A stretch of DNA of 61,769 nt from Streptomyces sp. DH12. GTDB lineage: Bacteria; Actinomycetota; Actinomycetes; Streptomycetales; Streptomycetaceae. The position numbers and the translations under genes were made by a program. The stretch covers positions 1-61,769 of the forward strand of contig NZ_JAHWGT010000041.1 of assembly GCF_020873895.1 (NCBI RefSeq), given 5' to 3'. Shown here in pieces: positions 52,934-61,769 of the stretch. The notes below the pieces were generated by a model that saw nothing but the letters and a program-made list of their open reading frames with translations, searched no databases and was not told where the DNA came from. Numbering within the stretch: the stretch's first letter is position 1; each line of letters starts with the position of its first letter.

Positions 52934-53428
52934 TCAGGCGGTGAGGGCGCGGCCCATGAAGACGTCGTCGACGTACTCGCCGTCCAGCAGGAACTCCCCG
53001 GGCAGGACGCCCTCCACAGCGAACCCCTCCGACTCGTACAGGGTGCGCGCGGGCTTGTTGTGGCCGAGGACGCGCAGGGTGATCCGGGTGGCCCCGCGGC
53101 GGCGCGCCTCGTCGCAGGCGGCGCGCAGCAGGCGGCGGGCGAGGCCGCGCCCGCGGGCGGACTCCGCCACGGCGAGGCCCTGGATCTGGCGCACGTGGGT
53201 GTTGCAGGCGAGCCGCGTGGCGAAGCCGATCCTGACGTAGCCGACCGGCCCGTCGCCCAGGTCCGCGACGAGGTAGTCCTCCGGGCGGTGGTCGGCGTCG
53301 AAGAACGGGTCGAACGGCGGCAGCGGGCGCGGCATGACGGCGTAGAGCGTGGACCACGTGTCGTGGTCGAGGCGGCTGAGCGCGTCGGCGTCCGAGGGAC
53401 GCGCGGGGCGTATCGGGGAGGGCGTCAT
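52934..53428 (-). CDS. GNAT-family acetyltransferase
   Basis: A 164-aa N-acetyltransferase. The acetyl-CoA pyrophosphate loop is ESARGRGLARRLLRAA (about 89-104). The flanking strands HVRQIQGLAV and ITLRVLGHNKPARTLYESEGF are typical of RimI-like GNATs. ATG 53428. Divergent from the TIGR01777 gene with a 34-nt gap. Acceptor unknown. Confidence 0.9.
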   Translation of the reverse strand: MTPSPIRPARPSDADALSRLDHDTWSTLYAVMPRPLPPFDPFFDADHRPEDYLVADLGDGPVGYVRIGFATRLACNTHVRQIQGLAVAESARGRGLARRLLRAACDEARRRGATRITLRVLGHNKPARTLYESEGFAVEGVLPGEFLLDGEYVDDVFMGRALTA

Positions 53429-53462
53429 GGGCGTCACTGTGCCACGGGGGCAGGATGGGGTC

Positions 53463-54398
53463 ATGTCTCCTTCCCGCCCGGGCCCCGCGCCCGCGTCGCC
53501 CCCGCCCCGCTCACGCGTCGCCGTCACGGGCGCCGGCGGACTGATCGGTTCGGCCCTGGTGCGCTCCCTGCGGGCGGACGGGCACGACGTCGTCCGGCTC
53601 GTCCGCCGGCCCCCGCGCGGCGCGGGCGAGGTGGAGTGGGACCCGCGGCGCGGGTACGTCGACGCGTCGGGCCTCGCCGGGTGCGACGCCGTCGTGCACC
53701 TGGCGGGCGCCGGGGTGGGCGAGCGGCGCTGGACCGAGGCGTACAAGCGGGAGATCCGCGACAGCCGGGTGCTCGGCACGGCCGCCGTCGCGGAGGCGGT
53801 GGCGTCGCTCGACGAACCGCCGGAGGTCCTCGTGTGCGGGTCCGCGCTCGGCTACTACGGCGACACCGGGTCGCGCGCCGTGGACGAGTCGGCGCCGGCG
53901 GGCGACGGGTTCCTTCCGTCGGTGTGCGTGGAGTGGGAGGGGGCGGCCGCGGCGGCCGAGGAGGCCGGGATCCGCGTCGCGTACGCCCGGACCGGCCTGG
54001 TGGTCGCCAGGGAGGGCGGGGCGTGGGGGCGGCTGTTCCCGCTGTTCCGCGCGGGTCTGGGGGGCCGGCTGGGCCACGGCCGCCAGTACTGGAGCTTCAT
54101 CTCCCTGCACGACGAGGTCGCGGCGCTGCGGCACCTCCTCGACACACCGGGGCTCGCCGGTCCGGTGAACCTGACCGCCCCGGAGCCGGTGACCAACCGG
54201 GAGGTGACGGAGGCGATGGGCCGGGTGCTGCGCCGCCCGGCGTTCCTGCACGTCCCCGCGCCCGCGCTGCGGATCGCCCTCGGCGACTTCGCCGCCGACG
54301 TCCTGGGCAGCCAGCGGGTGCTGCCGGGGCGCCTGCTGGAGACGGGCTTCCGCTTCGCCTTCCCGACGGTGGACGCGGCGATCCGCGCGGCGGCGTGA
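53463..54398 (+). CDS. TIGR01777-family NAD(P)-binding epimerase-like protein
   Basis: A 311-aa extended-SDR protein: GAGGLIGSALVRSL cofactor loop, HLAGAGVGERRWTEAYKREIRDSR segment, and CGSALGYYGDTG with the YYG motif, all typical of this conserved family (YfcH and relatives). The C-terminal DUF1731-like tail has VLGSQRVLPGRLLETGFRF. Role not established. ATG 53463. Confidence 0.9.
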   Translation: MSPSRPGPAPASPPPRSRVAVTGAGGLIGSALVRSLRADGHDVVRLVRRPPRGAGEVEWDPRRGYVDASGLAGCDAVVHLAGAGVGERRWTEAYKREIRDSRVLGTAAVAEAVASLDEPPEVLVCGSALGYYGDTGSRAVDESAPAGDGFLPSVCVEWEGAAAAAEEAGIRVAYARTGLVVAREGGAWGRLFPLFRAGLGGRLGHGRQYWSFISLHDEVAALRHLLDTPGLAGPVNLTAPEPVTNREVTEAMGRVLRRPAFLHVPAPALRIALGDFAADVLGSQRVLPGRLLETGFRFAFPTVDAAIRAAA

Positions 54399-54891
54399 CC
54401 CCCGCGCGCCCCGTGCCCTGACGGCCGCGCCGCCGCCGTCGGCCCGGGGCGGGGCGGGGCGGGGCTGTCCCGGCCTCGGCGGTCCCGGCTCCGGCCGCTC
54501 CGGCCCCGGCGGCCCCGGGCCCGGCGGTCCCGGGGCCGGGATCCGGCCGTGCGCCGGGGCGCGGTACCGCCGGGCCCGCGCGGACGGGCCCACGCGGACG
54601 GGCGTGAGGGGCGGACTTCCGCGGGTACCCGGCGCCCGTGGTGCCGTCCGCGCGGTCCGCCCGCTTCCGGCCGCCGTGCGCGCAGCGCCCCGCGCGGCCC
54701 CGCCCACGGCCAGTACGTGTGTGCGACCTCCGTGCTTCGGTGTCCCCCCGTGCGCGCGACTGCCGCCCGCCGCCGAAGGGCCCTACGCTCGGGTGCCGCT
54801 CGGGACGCCGTTGTCCCGAACTCGGGCATTCCGGGGGCCTGTCCAGGGCATGAGCCACCCACGCACCGAACCGTCACCCGGGGAGGGTCAC
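54399..54891. other. Low-complexity intergenic region
   Basis: 493 bp without a convincing gene. About 54441-54545 is made of irregular repeats of cggccccgg and ggcggtcccgg. A hairpin (54800-54806/54813-54819) lies nearer the next gene. Open frames here are GC shadows. Confidence 0.5.
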
Positions 54892-56187
54892 GTGCTCAGT
54901 ACCGCAGATCACGCGGACGTCGTCATCGTCGGAGCCGGGCTCGCGGGTCTCGCCGCGGCCCACCACCTGACCAGCGCCGGAGTCGAGGTCCGGGTGCTGG
55001 AGGCCGCCCCGCACGTCGGCGGGCGGATGGCCACCGACCACGTCGACGGGTTCCGACTGGACCGCGTCGCACAGCTGCTCAACACCTCGTACCTGGAACC
55101 GCACCGCGCGGCGGGCCTGGACACCGGCGACCTGCGCCGGTTGCAGTCCGGGGTGCTGGTGCACAGCGCCGGCCGGCTGCACCGCACCGGGGAGGTACGG
55201 GGCAGCGCCCGGTCCGCGCTCACCCGCGCCCGGGCCCTGGCGGGCGGCCCCCGCCCGCTGGACCAGGCGCGTCTGGGGGCCTCGCTCGCCCGGCTCGCCG
55301 GGACGCCGACCGAGCGGCTGCTCGCCCGCCGCGAGCGTCCCGCGGTGGAGGCCCTGGCGGCCCGCGGGCTGCCGCCGCGCACGGTCACCACGTTCCTGCG
55401 GCCGCTGCTCACCGCCCTGCTCGGCGACCCCGACCTCACCACGTCGAGCCGGTGCGCCGACCTGACCCTGCGCACCTTCGCCCGCGGGCGGCTGTGCGTC
55501 CCCGCCGGCGGGGCGGCCGAACTGCCCGAGCGGATGGCGGCCACGCTGCCGCCCGGGACGGTGCGGACGGGGGTCCGGGTGAAGGACGCCTCCATCAACC
55601 GCGTCCTGACCGCCGAGCACGGCGAGTTCGCGTGCCGCTCCCTGGTCGTGGCGACCGGCGCCCGGGCCGCCGCGGAGTTGCTGCCGGGGCTGCGCGTCCC
55701 CGACTTCCACCCGGTGACGGTGCTGCACCACACGGCCCCCGTGACACCGCTGGCCGCCCCGGCACTCGTCCTGGACGCCGACCGGTCCGGCCCGGTCTCG
55801 CACACGGTGGTGATGAGCGAGGTCGACCCGTCGCGCGCCCCCGCCGGCCGGGTCCTGGTCACCTCCACGGTCCTGGGCGCTCCCCCGGACGACCTGAACG
55901 CCCGGGCCAGGCGCCACCTGGCCCAGCTGTACGGCACGGGGACGGGCGACTGGGAGCTGCTGGCCGCCCGCCACGACCCGGAGGCCGTACCGGCCATGCC
56001 GGCCCCGCACGACCTGCGCCGGCCGGTGCGGCTGCTGGCGGGGCTGTACGTGTGCGGCGACCACCGCGACGTGAGCACCGCGCAGGGCGCCCTCCACTCC
56101 GGCCACCGAGCGGCCCAGGCGATCCTCCGGGACCTCGGCGTACCGCCGGCCAAGCTCTCCGGCCGCCTGGAGGCGGCCGCCGCCTGA
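54892..56187 (+). CDS. FAD-dependent amine-oxidase/protoporphyrinogen-oxidase-like protein
   Basis: A 431-aa flavoprotein. The Rossmann FAD motif is VVIVGAGLAGLAAAHHL (near the N-terminus), followed by VLEAAPHVGGRMATD. The C-terminal VCGDHRDVSTAQGALHSGHRAAQAI is the second FAD contact. Two starts are possible: ATG 54850 or GTG 54892. I prefer GTG 54892 because GGGGAGGG is well spaced before it. Substrate unknown; no carotenoid or heme genes are adjacent. Confidence 0.85.
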   Translation: MLSTADHADVVIVGAGLAGLAAAHHLTSAGVEVRVLEAAPHVGGRMATDHVDGFRLDRVAQLLNTSYLEPHRAAGLDTGDLRRLQSGVLVHSAGRLHRTGEVRGSARSALTRARALAGGPRPLDQARLGASLARLAGTPTERLLARRERPAVEALAARGLPPRTVTTFLRPLLTALLGDPDLTTSSRCADLTLRTFARGRLCVPAGGAAELPERMAATLPPGTVRTGVRVKDASINRVLTAEHGEFACRSLVVATGARAAAELLPGLRVPDFHPVTVLHHTAPVTPLAAPALVLDADRSGPVSHTVVMSEVDPSRAPAGRVLVTSTVLGAPPDDLNARARRHLAQLYGTGTGDWELLAARHDPEAVPAMPAPHDLRRPVRLLAGLYVCGDHRDVSTAQGALHSGHRAAQAILRDLGVPPAKLSGRLEAAAA

Positions 56188-56566
56188 CGGCCACGGAACG
56201 GATCGGCCACCTTCCGGGGGGGGGAGGCCCCGGGGCCCGAGCCGGGGGGAGGCGAGGACCCCGGGGCCCACGGCACCCCGGGCGCGCACGCCCCACCCCC
56301 GGCACCCCGGCCTTCGTCCTCCGGTGGGCGGAACACCCGCCCGGAGGACGGACCGGACGCGTCGGGCCCGCGCCCGGGCACGGCGGGCGGAGCCGTGTCC
56401 CGGTACGACGGGTGGAACCCGTGCACCGACACGACGGGTGGGGCCCGTGCCCCGGGCGACCGGGGCACGGGCCCCACCCTCGCCCTCCGGCGACCACGCC
56501 CGCCGCCGTCCCGGCCCGTCCGCCCCGTCCGGCCCGGTGTGCGTCGCGGGTGCCGCCCGCCGGCGG
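56188..56566. other. Intergenic region with a very long hairpin
   Basis: 379 bp between two convergent genes. It starts with G/C runs, and contains partial direct repeats (ACGACGGGTGG followed by ...CCCGTGC at about 56405-56424 and 56431-56451). It ends with the perfect 20-bp hairpin listed separately. I see no gene. Confidence 0.55.
56436..56479. terminator. Bidirectional terminator hairpin
   Basis: Twenty perfect base pairs (56436-56455 and 56460-56479) close a 4-nt loop, the longest stem found in the window. It lies between convergent genes and can end both. Confidence 0.85.
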
Positions 56567-58225
56567 CTACCCGATGGCGGCCACCCGGTCCCGGTAGGTC
56601 CGTACGGCCGCCGCCTCCCGGTACGGCTCCAGGCGCCGCTCGAAGTCGCGCACGTACTCCACCGCGCGGGCCGACCGCATCTCCGACGTCTGCTGGGCGG
56701 CCTCCGCGCCCAGGGCGCACGCCTGGTCGAGCTCGCCCAGGCCGAGCCGGGCGCCCGCGAGGACGACGCGGCAGAAGGCCCGGCTGCGCGCGTACGCGGC
56801 CGGGTACAGCTGGAGGGCGCGTTCCGCGTGCTGCGCGGCGGCCCGGAACTGCTGGAGGTCCCGGTGGCAGTGCGCGAACTCGTCGGCGAGCTGCGCCTCG
56901 TCGAAGGTGCGCGCCCAGTGCGGCACGTCCTCGCCGGGGCGGGCGCCGTCCAGGGCCCGTTCGGCGCGCACCAGGGAGGCCGTGCAGGCCCGTACCTCGC
57001 CGAGCACGGCGTGGCCGCGCGCCTCGACGGCGTGCAGCAGCGCCTGCACGGCGGGCGGCGCCGACGCGCCGACGCCCTGCTGGGCGACCCGCGCGAGCTG
57101 CACGGCCTCGCGGCCGTGGCCGAGGTAGACGGCCTGGCGGCTCATGGTGACCAGGACGTACGAGCCGTAGGCGCGGTCCCCGGCCGCCTGGGAGAGCCGC
57201 AGGGCCTGCACGAAGTACCGCTGGGCGAGGCCGTGCGCGGCGATGTCGTACGACGTCCACCCGGCCAGCCGCGTGAGGTCGGCGGCCGCGCCGAAGAGCC
57301 GCCGCCCGGTGGTCTCGCCGTAGCTGCCGCGCAGCATGGGCTCGGCCTCGTGCTCCAGGTAGCGGACGAGGGCCTGCCGGGCGTGGCCGCCGCCGTACGC
57401 GTGGTCGAGGGTGCGGAACAGCTCGCCCACCGAGCGGAGGGCGGCGACGTCGCCGGCGGTGACCCGCTGGCCCGGGCCGCGCTCGGTGCCGCGCTGGCGG
57501 GGCACGGCGGCCACGCCGGGCCCGGCGGCGGTCCCGGGTGCCCCGGGTCTGCCGCCGGCACCGCCCGGGCCGCCCTGCGGGCCGCGGCCCGGTGGCCCGG
57601 CCGAGCCGCCGGGCGGTGCCGCTCCGGGGCCCGCGGGCGCGCCGGGCGGCGCGGTGCGCCCCACCGACGGCGGGCGGCCCTGTACGGGTACCCGGCCGGC
57701 CGCCGGCGGGGCGCCCGGCGCGGCCGGCCCGCCCGGGGCGCCGGCGTGCGGGGCGCGCGGGCCGGGCTCGCCGCGGCCGACGCGGTCGTCGGCGCGGCCG
57801 ATCAGCCAGTCCCGGCTGGGCACGACCAGCCCCGCCGGGGTGAAGGCGATCTTCCGCAGCTCGGCGTGGCTGCCGGAGTCCTTGCGCCACAGCCCGCTGA
57901 CGATGTCGACGGCCTCCTCGGGTGTGGCGGCGAACTCCAGGCCGGCGTAGACCGGCGCGCAGGCGTCGAGGCCGAGGTCCTGGGCCGACAGCCGCCGCCC
58001 CAGTCGGCGGGTGAACACCTCGGCGATCAGTGCGGGGGTGGTGCCGCGCGGCTGCTGGCCGCGCAGCCACCGGGTGACCGAGGTCTTGTCGTAGCGGAGG
58101 TCGAGTCCGTGCTCGAGTCCGAGCTGATCCACCCGTCTGGCAAGACCTGCGTTGGAGAACCCGGCTTCCGCGATCAGTGCGGCGAGCTGGCGGTTGGGGT
58201 TGCGCTGCGGGGGTCGATCCGTCAT
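56567..58225 (-). CDS. Large HTH/TPR regulatory protein (NsdA-like)
   Basis: A 552-aa protein. An N-terminal helix-turn-helix-like region (about 10-60, [23 protein letters not shown]...SVTRWLRG) is followed by a conserved middle, a Gly/Pro/Ala disordered linker (about 150-255) and a C-terminal helical region with TPR-like repeats (about 270-520). This layout recalls Streptomyces NsdA-type regulators of development and antibiotic production. I am unsure of the exact member. ATG 58225. Confidence 0.8.
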   Translation of the reverse strand: MTDRPPQRNPNRQLAALIAEAGFSNAGLARRVDQLGLEHGLDLRYDKTSVTRWLRGQQPRGTTPALIAEVFTRRLGRRLSAQDLGLDACAPVYAGLEFAATPEEAVDIVSGLWRKDSGSHAELRKIAFTPAGLVVPSRDWLIGRADDRVGRGEPGPRAPHAGAPGGPAAPGAPPAAGRVPVQGRPPSVGRTAPPGAPAGPGAAPPGGSAGPPGRGPQGGPGGAGGRPGAPGTAAGPGVAAVPRQRGTERGPGQRVTAGDVAALRSVGELFRTLDHAYGGGHARQALVRYLEHEAEPMLRGSYGETTGRRLFGAAADLTRLAGWTSYDIAAHGLAQRYFVQALRLSQAAGDRAYGSYVLVTMSRQAVYLGHGREAVQLARVAQQGVGASAPPAVQALLHAVEARGHAVLGEVRACTASLVRAERALDGARPGEDVPHWARTFDEAQLADEFAHCHRDLQQFRAAAQHAERALQLYPAAYARSRAFCRVVLAGARLGLGELDQACALGAEAAQQTSEMRSARAVEYVRDFERRLEPYREAAAVRTYRDRVAAIG

Positions 58226-58503
58226 CAGCTGTGCGGTCTCCTGCCTTCCGGGCCGGGGTGCAGCCCCCTTGGAACGGCGCGAATTTAACTGCCGCCGACG
58301 CCGATACCGCCACCTTCGCCCCACATTCATCCGATCGTGTGAGGATTGGGGGTGGCGCTGACGGGCAGGTCGGCGCCCCGGCGGGCGGTCCCGCCGGGGC
58401 CCGGACCGACCCGTTCCGGCGCCCGAACCCTGCCCGGCCGGCCGCCCGGCGCCGCCCGTACAGTGGCAGGGCGTGGGACGCGCATTTCGAGGGAGACGGT
58501 GCC

Positions 58504-59370
58504 GTGAGTGAGCTGCGATTCGTCCATCTGGGGTTCGGCGGGGACGCCGTGGAGTACCAGGAGGCGTGGGAGCGGCAGCGCGAGGTCCACGCCGCCCGCT
58601 TCGTGGACGAGGTGCCGGACACCTGCCTGCTGCTGGAGCACCCGCCGGTGTACACGGCGGGGCGGCGCACGGCCGAGAGCGAGCGCCCCCTGGACGGCAC
58701 GCCGGTGGTGGACGTGGACCGCGGCGGCAAGATCACCTGGCACGGCCCCGGCCAGCTGGTGGGGTACCCGATCCTGAAGCTGCCGCGCCCGGTGGACGTG
58801 GTGGCGCACGTGCGGCGCCTGGAGGAGGCGCTGATCCGCACGGCGGCGGAGTTCGGCGTGGGGACCACCCGCGTCGAGGGCCGCAGCGGCGTGTGGGTGC
58901 TGGGCGACCCGGTCGAGGAGCGGCCCGCGTTCGGCGGCCTGTCGCTGGACTTCGACCCCCGGCTGCACGACGAGGAGTTCGACCCGCGGCTGAACGGGCC
59001 CGAGTACGCCCCCTCCAACGCCGGCCAGCGGCGCGAGGACCGCAAGCTCGCGGCGATCGGCATCCGCGTCGCGAAGGGCGTCACCATGCACGGCTTCGCG
59101 CTGAACGTGAACCCGGACAACACCTGGTTCGACCGGATCGTGCCGTGCGGCATCCGCGACGCGGGCGTGACGTCCCTGGCGAACGAGCTGGGCCGGGAGG
59201 TGACCATCGCGGAGGTGCTGCCCGTCGTGGAGCGGCACCTGCGGGACGTGCTGGAGAACGCCGAGCTCCGACCGCGCGCGGTCGGCGACGCGACCGGGGG
59301 CGCAGCGCCGGCACGGGCCGCCGACGGCGCCGCGCCGGTGGCGGCCGCGGAAGGGGCGGCGCGCGTCTGA
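58504..59370 (+). CDS. lipB: Lipoyl(octanoyl) transferase
   Basis: LipB moves octanoyl from ACP to lipoyl domains of proteins such as SucB. The 288-aa protein has the [18 protein letters not shown] motif, catalytic Lys181 (RKLAAIGIR) and Cys215 ([12 protein letters not shown]). A 40-residue insert (about 136-178) and a C-terminal Ala-rich tail are extra to short family members. GTG 58504. lipA follows after 118 nt. Confidence 0.95.
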   Translation: MSELRFVHLGFGGDAVEYQEAWERQREVHAARFVDEVPDTCLLLEHPPVYTAGRRTAESERPLDGTPVVDVDRGGKITWHGPGQLVGYPILKLPRPVDVVAHVRRLEEALIRTAAEFGVGTTRVEGRSGVWVLGDPVEERPAFGGLSLDFDPRLHDEEFDPRLNGPEYAPSNAGQRREDRKLAAIGIRVAKGVTMHGFALNVNPDNTWFDRIVPCGIRDAGVTSLANELGREVTIAEVLPVVERHLRDVLENAELRPRAVGDATGGAAPARAADGAAPVAAAEGAARV

Positions 59371-59374
59371 CCCG

Positions 59375-59388
59375 CTCCCACCTGGGAG
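59375..59388. promoter_or_regulatory. Short dyad between lipB and lipA
   Basis: CTCCCA-cc-TGGGAG (59375-59388) lies just after the lipB stop. It may be a weak terminator or operator. A -10-like TACCCT (59446-59451) further on could serve a lipA promoter. Confidence 0.35.
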
Positions 59389-59488
59389 GAATGCGATCCC
59401 CTGGCCTGAGGTTGGCCAGACGTAGGGCCGCACTTTTGACGGGCGTACCCTGGTGTTCGCCGAAGAATCGAAGCCGTAGGAGCCAGCC

Positions 59489-60490
59489 GTGTCCGCAGTC
59501 GCACCCGACGGACGCAAGATGCTGCGCCTGGAGGTCCGGAACAGCCAGACCCCCATCGAGCGCAAGCCCGAGTGGATCAAGACTCGGGCGAAGATGGGCC
59601 CCGAGTACAACCAGCTGCAGAAGCTCGTCAAGAGCGAGGGTCTGCACACGGTCTGCCAGGAGGCGGGCTGTCCGAACATCTTCGAGTGCTGGGAGGACCG
59701 GGAGGCGACGTTCCTCATCGGTGGCGACCAGTGCACGAGGCGCTGCGACTTCTGCCAGATCGACACCGGCAAGCCGCAGGCCCTCGACCGGGACGAGCCC
59801 CGCCGCGTCGGCGAGTCCGTCGTCACGATGGACCTGAACTACGCCACGATCACCGGCGTCGCCCGCGACGACCTGGAGGACGGCGGCGCCTGGCTGTACG
59901 CGGAGACGGTGCGGCAGATCCACGCCATGACGGCGGAGCGCGAGGGCGGCCACACCAAGGTCGAGCTGCTCATCCCCGACTTCAACGCCGTCCCCGAGCA
60001 GCTGGCCGAGGTCTTCTCGTCCCGCCCCGAGGTGCTGGCGCACAACGTCGAGACCGTCCCGCGGATCTTCAAGCGCATCCGCCCCGGCTTCCGCTACGAG
60101 CGGTCGCTGGAGGTCATCACCAAGGCCCGCGAGGCCGGCCTGGTCACCAAGTCGAACCTCATCCTCGGCATGGGCGAGACCCGCGAGGAGGTCAGCGAGG
60201 CCCTGCGCGACCTGCACGAGGCCGGCTGCGAGCTGATCACCATCACGCAGTACCTGCGGCCGTCGGTCCGCCACCACCCCGTGGAGCGCTGGGTCAAGCC
60301 GCAGGAGTTCGTGGAGCTGAAGGAGGAGGCCGACGAGATCGGCTACTCCGGGGTCATGTCGGGCCCGCTGGTCCGCTCCTCGTACCGCGCCGGCCGGCTG
60401 TTCCAGCAGGCCATGGAGGCCCGCGGCGCGGCGGCGGGGCCCGCCGCCGCGCAGGCGGCCCCGGCTGCCGCGGCGGCCCCGGCGGTGTGA
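59489..60490 (+). CDS. lipA: Lipoyl synthase
   Basis: LipA is a radical-SAM enzyme that inserts two sulfurs into protein-bound octanoyl groups. The 333-aa protein has both cluster motifs: auxiliary C56-x4-C61-x5-C67 and radical-SAM C82-x3-C86-x2-C89. The C-terminus is an Ala/Pro tail. GTG 59489 is 8 nt after TAGGAG. It depends on iron-sulfur assembly, for which erpA is elsewhere in this window. Confidence 0.96.
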   Translation: MSAVAPDGRKMLRLEVRNSQTPIERKPEWIKTRAKMGPEYNQLQKLVKSEGLHTVCQEAGCPNIFECWEDREATFLIGGDQCTRRCDFCQIDTGKPQALDRDEPRRVGESVVTMDLNYATITGVARDDLEDGGAWLYAETVRQIHAMTAEREGGHTKVELLIPDFNAVPEQLAEVFSSRPEVLAHNVETVPRIFKRIRPGFRYERSLEVITKAREAGLVTKSNLILGMGETREEVSEALRDLHEAGCELITITQYLRPSVRHHPVERWVKPQEFVELKEEADEIGYSGVMSGPLVRSSYRAGRLFQQAMEARGAAAGPAAAQAAPAAAAAPAV

Positions 60491-60723
60491 CGTCCGGCAC
60501 GGCCGGAGCGCCGGCCCGTACGTCCCTCCGCAGGTGGGCGCCGGTGGCGGTGACGCACGGGCGGTGCCCGGGCGTCGCCGCCGTTTGACCGGCCGGACAC
60601 GCGCTGGTAACACCAGTGGGTGACGATGGAGTCACGCACCGCCAGGGTCCGTCGCGCCGGCCGCGACGCCCCCGGCGTTCCCGCTCCGCCCCATCCGCCC
60701 ACTCTCCGAGGGGGACACCCGAC

Positions 60724-60942
60724 ATGCAGGCCGCGAGGCAGCAGCAGGTACGCGCCCACGCCCTCCCGTCCGTCACCGGCGCCCTGCGCGCCGTCGAGGC
60801 GCTCCTCCTGGCCGGAGGCCAGCGCACCGCCCGGCGCAACGCCTGGACGTCCGTGCTGGAGGACCGCCGCCGCGCCCGCGCGCGGGTCGAGGCGGAGCAC
60901 GTACTGGAGGCCGCGGCGAGCCGGACGTCGACGGCCACGTAA
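60724..60942 (+). CDS. Small hypothetical protein
   Basis: A 72-aa basic, helical protein (MQAARQQQVRAHALPSVTGALRAVEALLLAGGQRTARRNAW). ATG 60724 follows GAGGGGG. It sits between lipA and the DUF4191 gene in the same direction. Similar short proteins occur there in related genomes, from memory. No function known. Confidence 0.65.
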   Translation: MQAARQQQVRAHALPSVTGALRAVEALLLAGGQRTARRNAWTSVLEDRRRARARVEAEHVLEAAASRTSTAT

Positions 60943-60952
60943 ACTTCTGAGC

Positions 60953-61660
60953 ATGGCGAGGAAGTCACACTCAGACAGCAGTGACGCTGCTGCGAACCCC
61001 GGGCGACTGAAGCAGATCGCCCTCACGTACAAGATGACCCGGCGGTCGGACCCCAAGGTCGGGCTGGTCATCGCGGCCGTGGGGATCGTCGTCTTCGGCA
61101 TCCTCCTCGCGATCGGCTTCCTGATCGGGCACCCGGTCTACCTGGGCATCCTCGGCTTCCTGCTGGCCTTCCTCGCGATGGCGATCGTCTTCGGGCGGCG
61201 GGCCGAGCAGGCGGCCTTCGGGCAGATGGAGGGCCAGCCGGGCGCCGCCGCGGCGGTCCTGCAGAACGTGGGACGCGGCTGGACGACCACCCCCGCGGTG
61301 GCGATGAACCGCAGCCAGGACGTCATCCACCGCGCGGTGGGCCGGGCGGGCATCGTCCTCGTCGCCGAGGGCAACCCGAACCGGCTGAAGAGCCTGCTGG
61401 CGGCCGAGAAGAAGCGCATGGCCCGGATCGTGGTGGACGTGCCGGTGCACGACATCCTCGTCGGGGACGGCGAGGGCCAGGTGCCGCTGAAGAAGGTCCG
61501 CACCACGATGCTGAAGCTGCCGCGGGTGCTCACGGCCGCCCAGGTGACGGTGGCCAACGACCGGCTGCGGGCCATGGGCGACCTCATGAGCAACATGCCG
61601 CTGCCGAAGGGCCCCATGCCCAAGGGCATGCGGATGCCGCGCGGCGGGAAGTCACGCTGA
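60953..61660 (+). CDS. DUF4191 membrane protein
   Basis: A 235-aa protein with two membrane helices (about 41-61 and 65-83) after a soluble N-terminus, and a C-terminal cytoplasmic domain with WTTTPAVAMNRSQDVIHRAVGRAGIVLVAEG and a Met/Pro/Lys-rich end. This is the DUF4191 pattern of actinobacteria, function unknown. ATG 60953, 10 nt after the small upstream ORF, so probably co-transcribed. Confidence 0.9.
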   Translation: MARKSHSDSSDAAANPGRLKQIALTYKMTRRSDPKVGLVIAAVGIVVFGILLAIGFLIGHPVYLGILGFLLAFLAMAIVFGRRAEQAAFGQMEGQPGAAAAVLQNVGRGWTTTPAVAMNRSQDVIHRAVGRAGIVLVAEGNPNRLKSLLAAEKKRMARIVVDVPVHDILVGDGEGQVPLKKVRTTMLKLPRVLTAAQVTVANDRLRAMGDLMSNMPLPKGPMPKGMRMPRGGKSR

Positions 61661-61704
61661 CCGGCTGATCGGTCACCGGTTCACCGCCGGGCCGAGCGCG
61701 GACG

Positions 61705-61749
61705 AGGGAGGGGGGGGGCCCCCCCCGGGGGGGCGCCCCCCCCCCCCCG
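61705..61749. repeat. G/C homopolymer block at window end
   Basis: Alternating runs of 7-13 Gs and Cs close the window, like the block near the start. They may be a terminator misread or an assembly edge. Confidence 0.6.
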
Positions 61750-61769
61750 GCGCCCTCCGCGCCACGCAC

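Noticed and set aside
54909-59504. 1531-codon minus-strand open frame
   Set aside because: Antisense to the FAD protein and lipB, and an out-of-frame overlap of the HTH/TPR gene.
1-61769. tRNA, rRNA, transposase or phage genes
   Set aside because: No such sequence or protein was recognised on either strand.

Overview
The window is chromosomal DNA of a high-GC actinomycete, almost certainly Streptomyces or a close relative. The evidence is very GC-rich codon third positions, frequent GTG starts, a qcrCAB-ctaE/ctaCDF respiratory block, a PspA/PspAA pair, ErpA next to NadA, and an lpdA-sucB-aceE-lipB-lipA neighbourhood. From memory, the order matches the core-chromosome block of S. coelicolor around SCO2147-SCO2196, but I could not run an alignment. 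I see no rRNA, tRNA, CRISPR, insertion sequence or phage gene. Both window ends carry long G and C homopolymers and may be contig edges.

Layout. 0.1-10.8 kb: trpD, then the cytochrome bc1-aa3 block on the minus strand (qcrC-qcrA-qcrB with 4-nt overlaps, ctaE upstream; ctaC-ctaD-ctaF with GTGA overlaps). An orphan degenerate receiver protein and an L,D-transpeptidase lipoprotein sit between them. 11-17 kb: a cysteine desulfurase-TusA fusion, a PfkB-type sugar kinase, a secreted or anchored hypothetical, erpA and nadA. 17-25.5 kb: a histidine kinase, response regulator and RND pump in one direction, pspA with its partner pspAA, a DUF3043 membrane protein and a methyltransferase that probably starts at CTG. 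25.6-29.1 kb: a half-size ABC exporter, an HtrA-like lipoprotein protease and a small conserved protein. 29.2-34.2 kb: late cobalamin genes cobU-cobT-cobS, interrupted by a rhomboid-like protein and an oppositely oriented membrane protein whose 3' ends overlap.

34.2-40.8 kb is the most unusual part: five minus-strand genes that together look like a complete exopolysaccharide system of the Pel / galactosaminogalactan type. In transcription order they are a secreted Agd3-like (CE18-type) polysaccharide deacetylase, a PelF-like GT4 glycosyltransferase, a polytopic membrane protein that could play the PelG role, a spherulin-4/Sph3-like (GH135-type) hydrolase, and a lipoprotein GH114-type endo-galactosaminidase. 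No PelD or PelE is visible.

41.1-61.7 kb: central metabolism and lipoylation: pepA, lpdA, sucB, a GntR/FCD regulator, aceE, then lipB and lipA. Among them are a WYL regulator, an atypical SDR, DUF4240, GNAT and TIGR01777 proteins, an FAD amine-oxidase-like protein, a large HTH/TPR regulator and a DUF4191 protein. LipB and LipA make the lipoyl cofactor used by SucB and by the E2 that works with AceE. LpdA re-oxidises it. ErpA and the cysteine desulfurase fit iron-sulfur supply to NadA, LipA and the Rieske protein.
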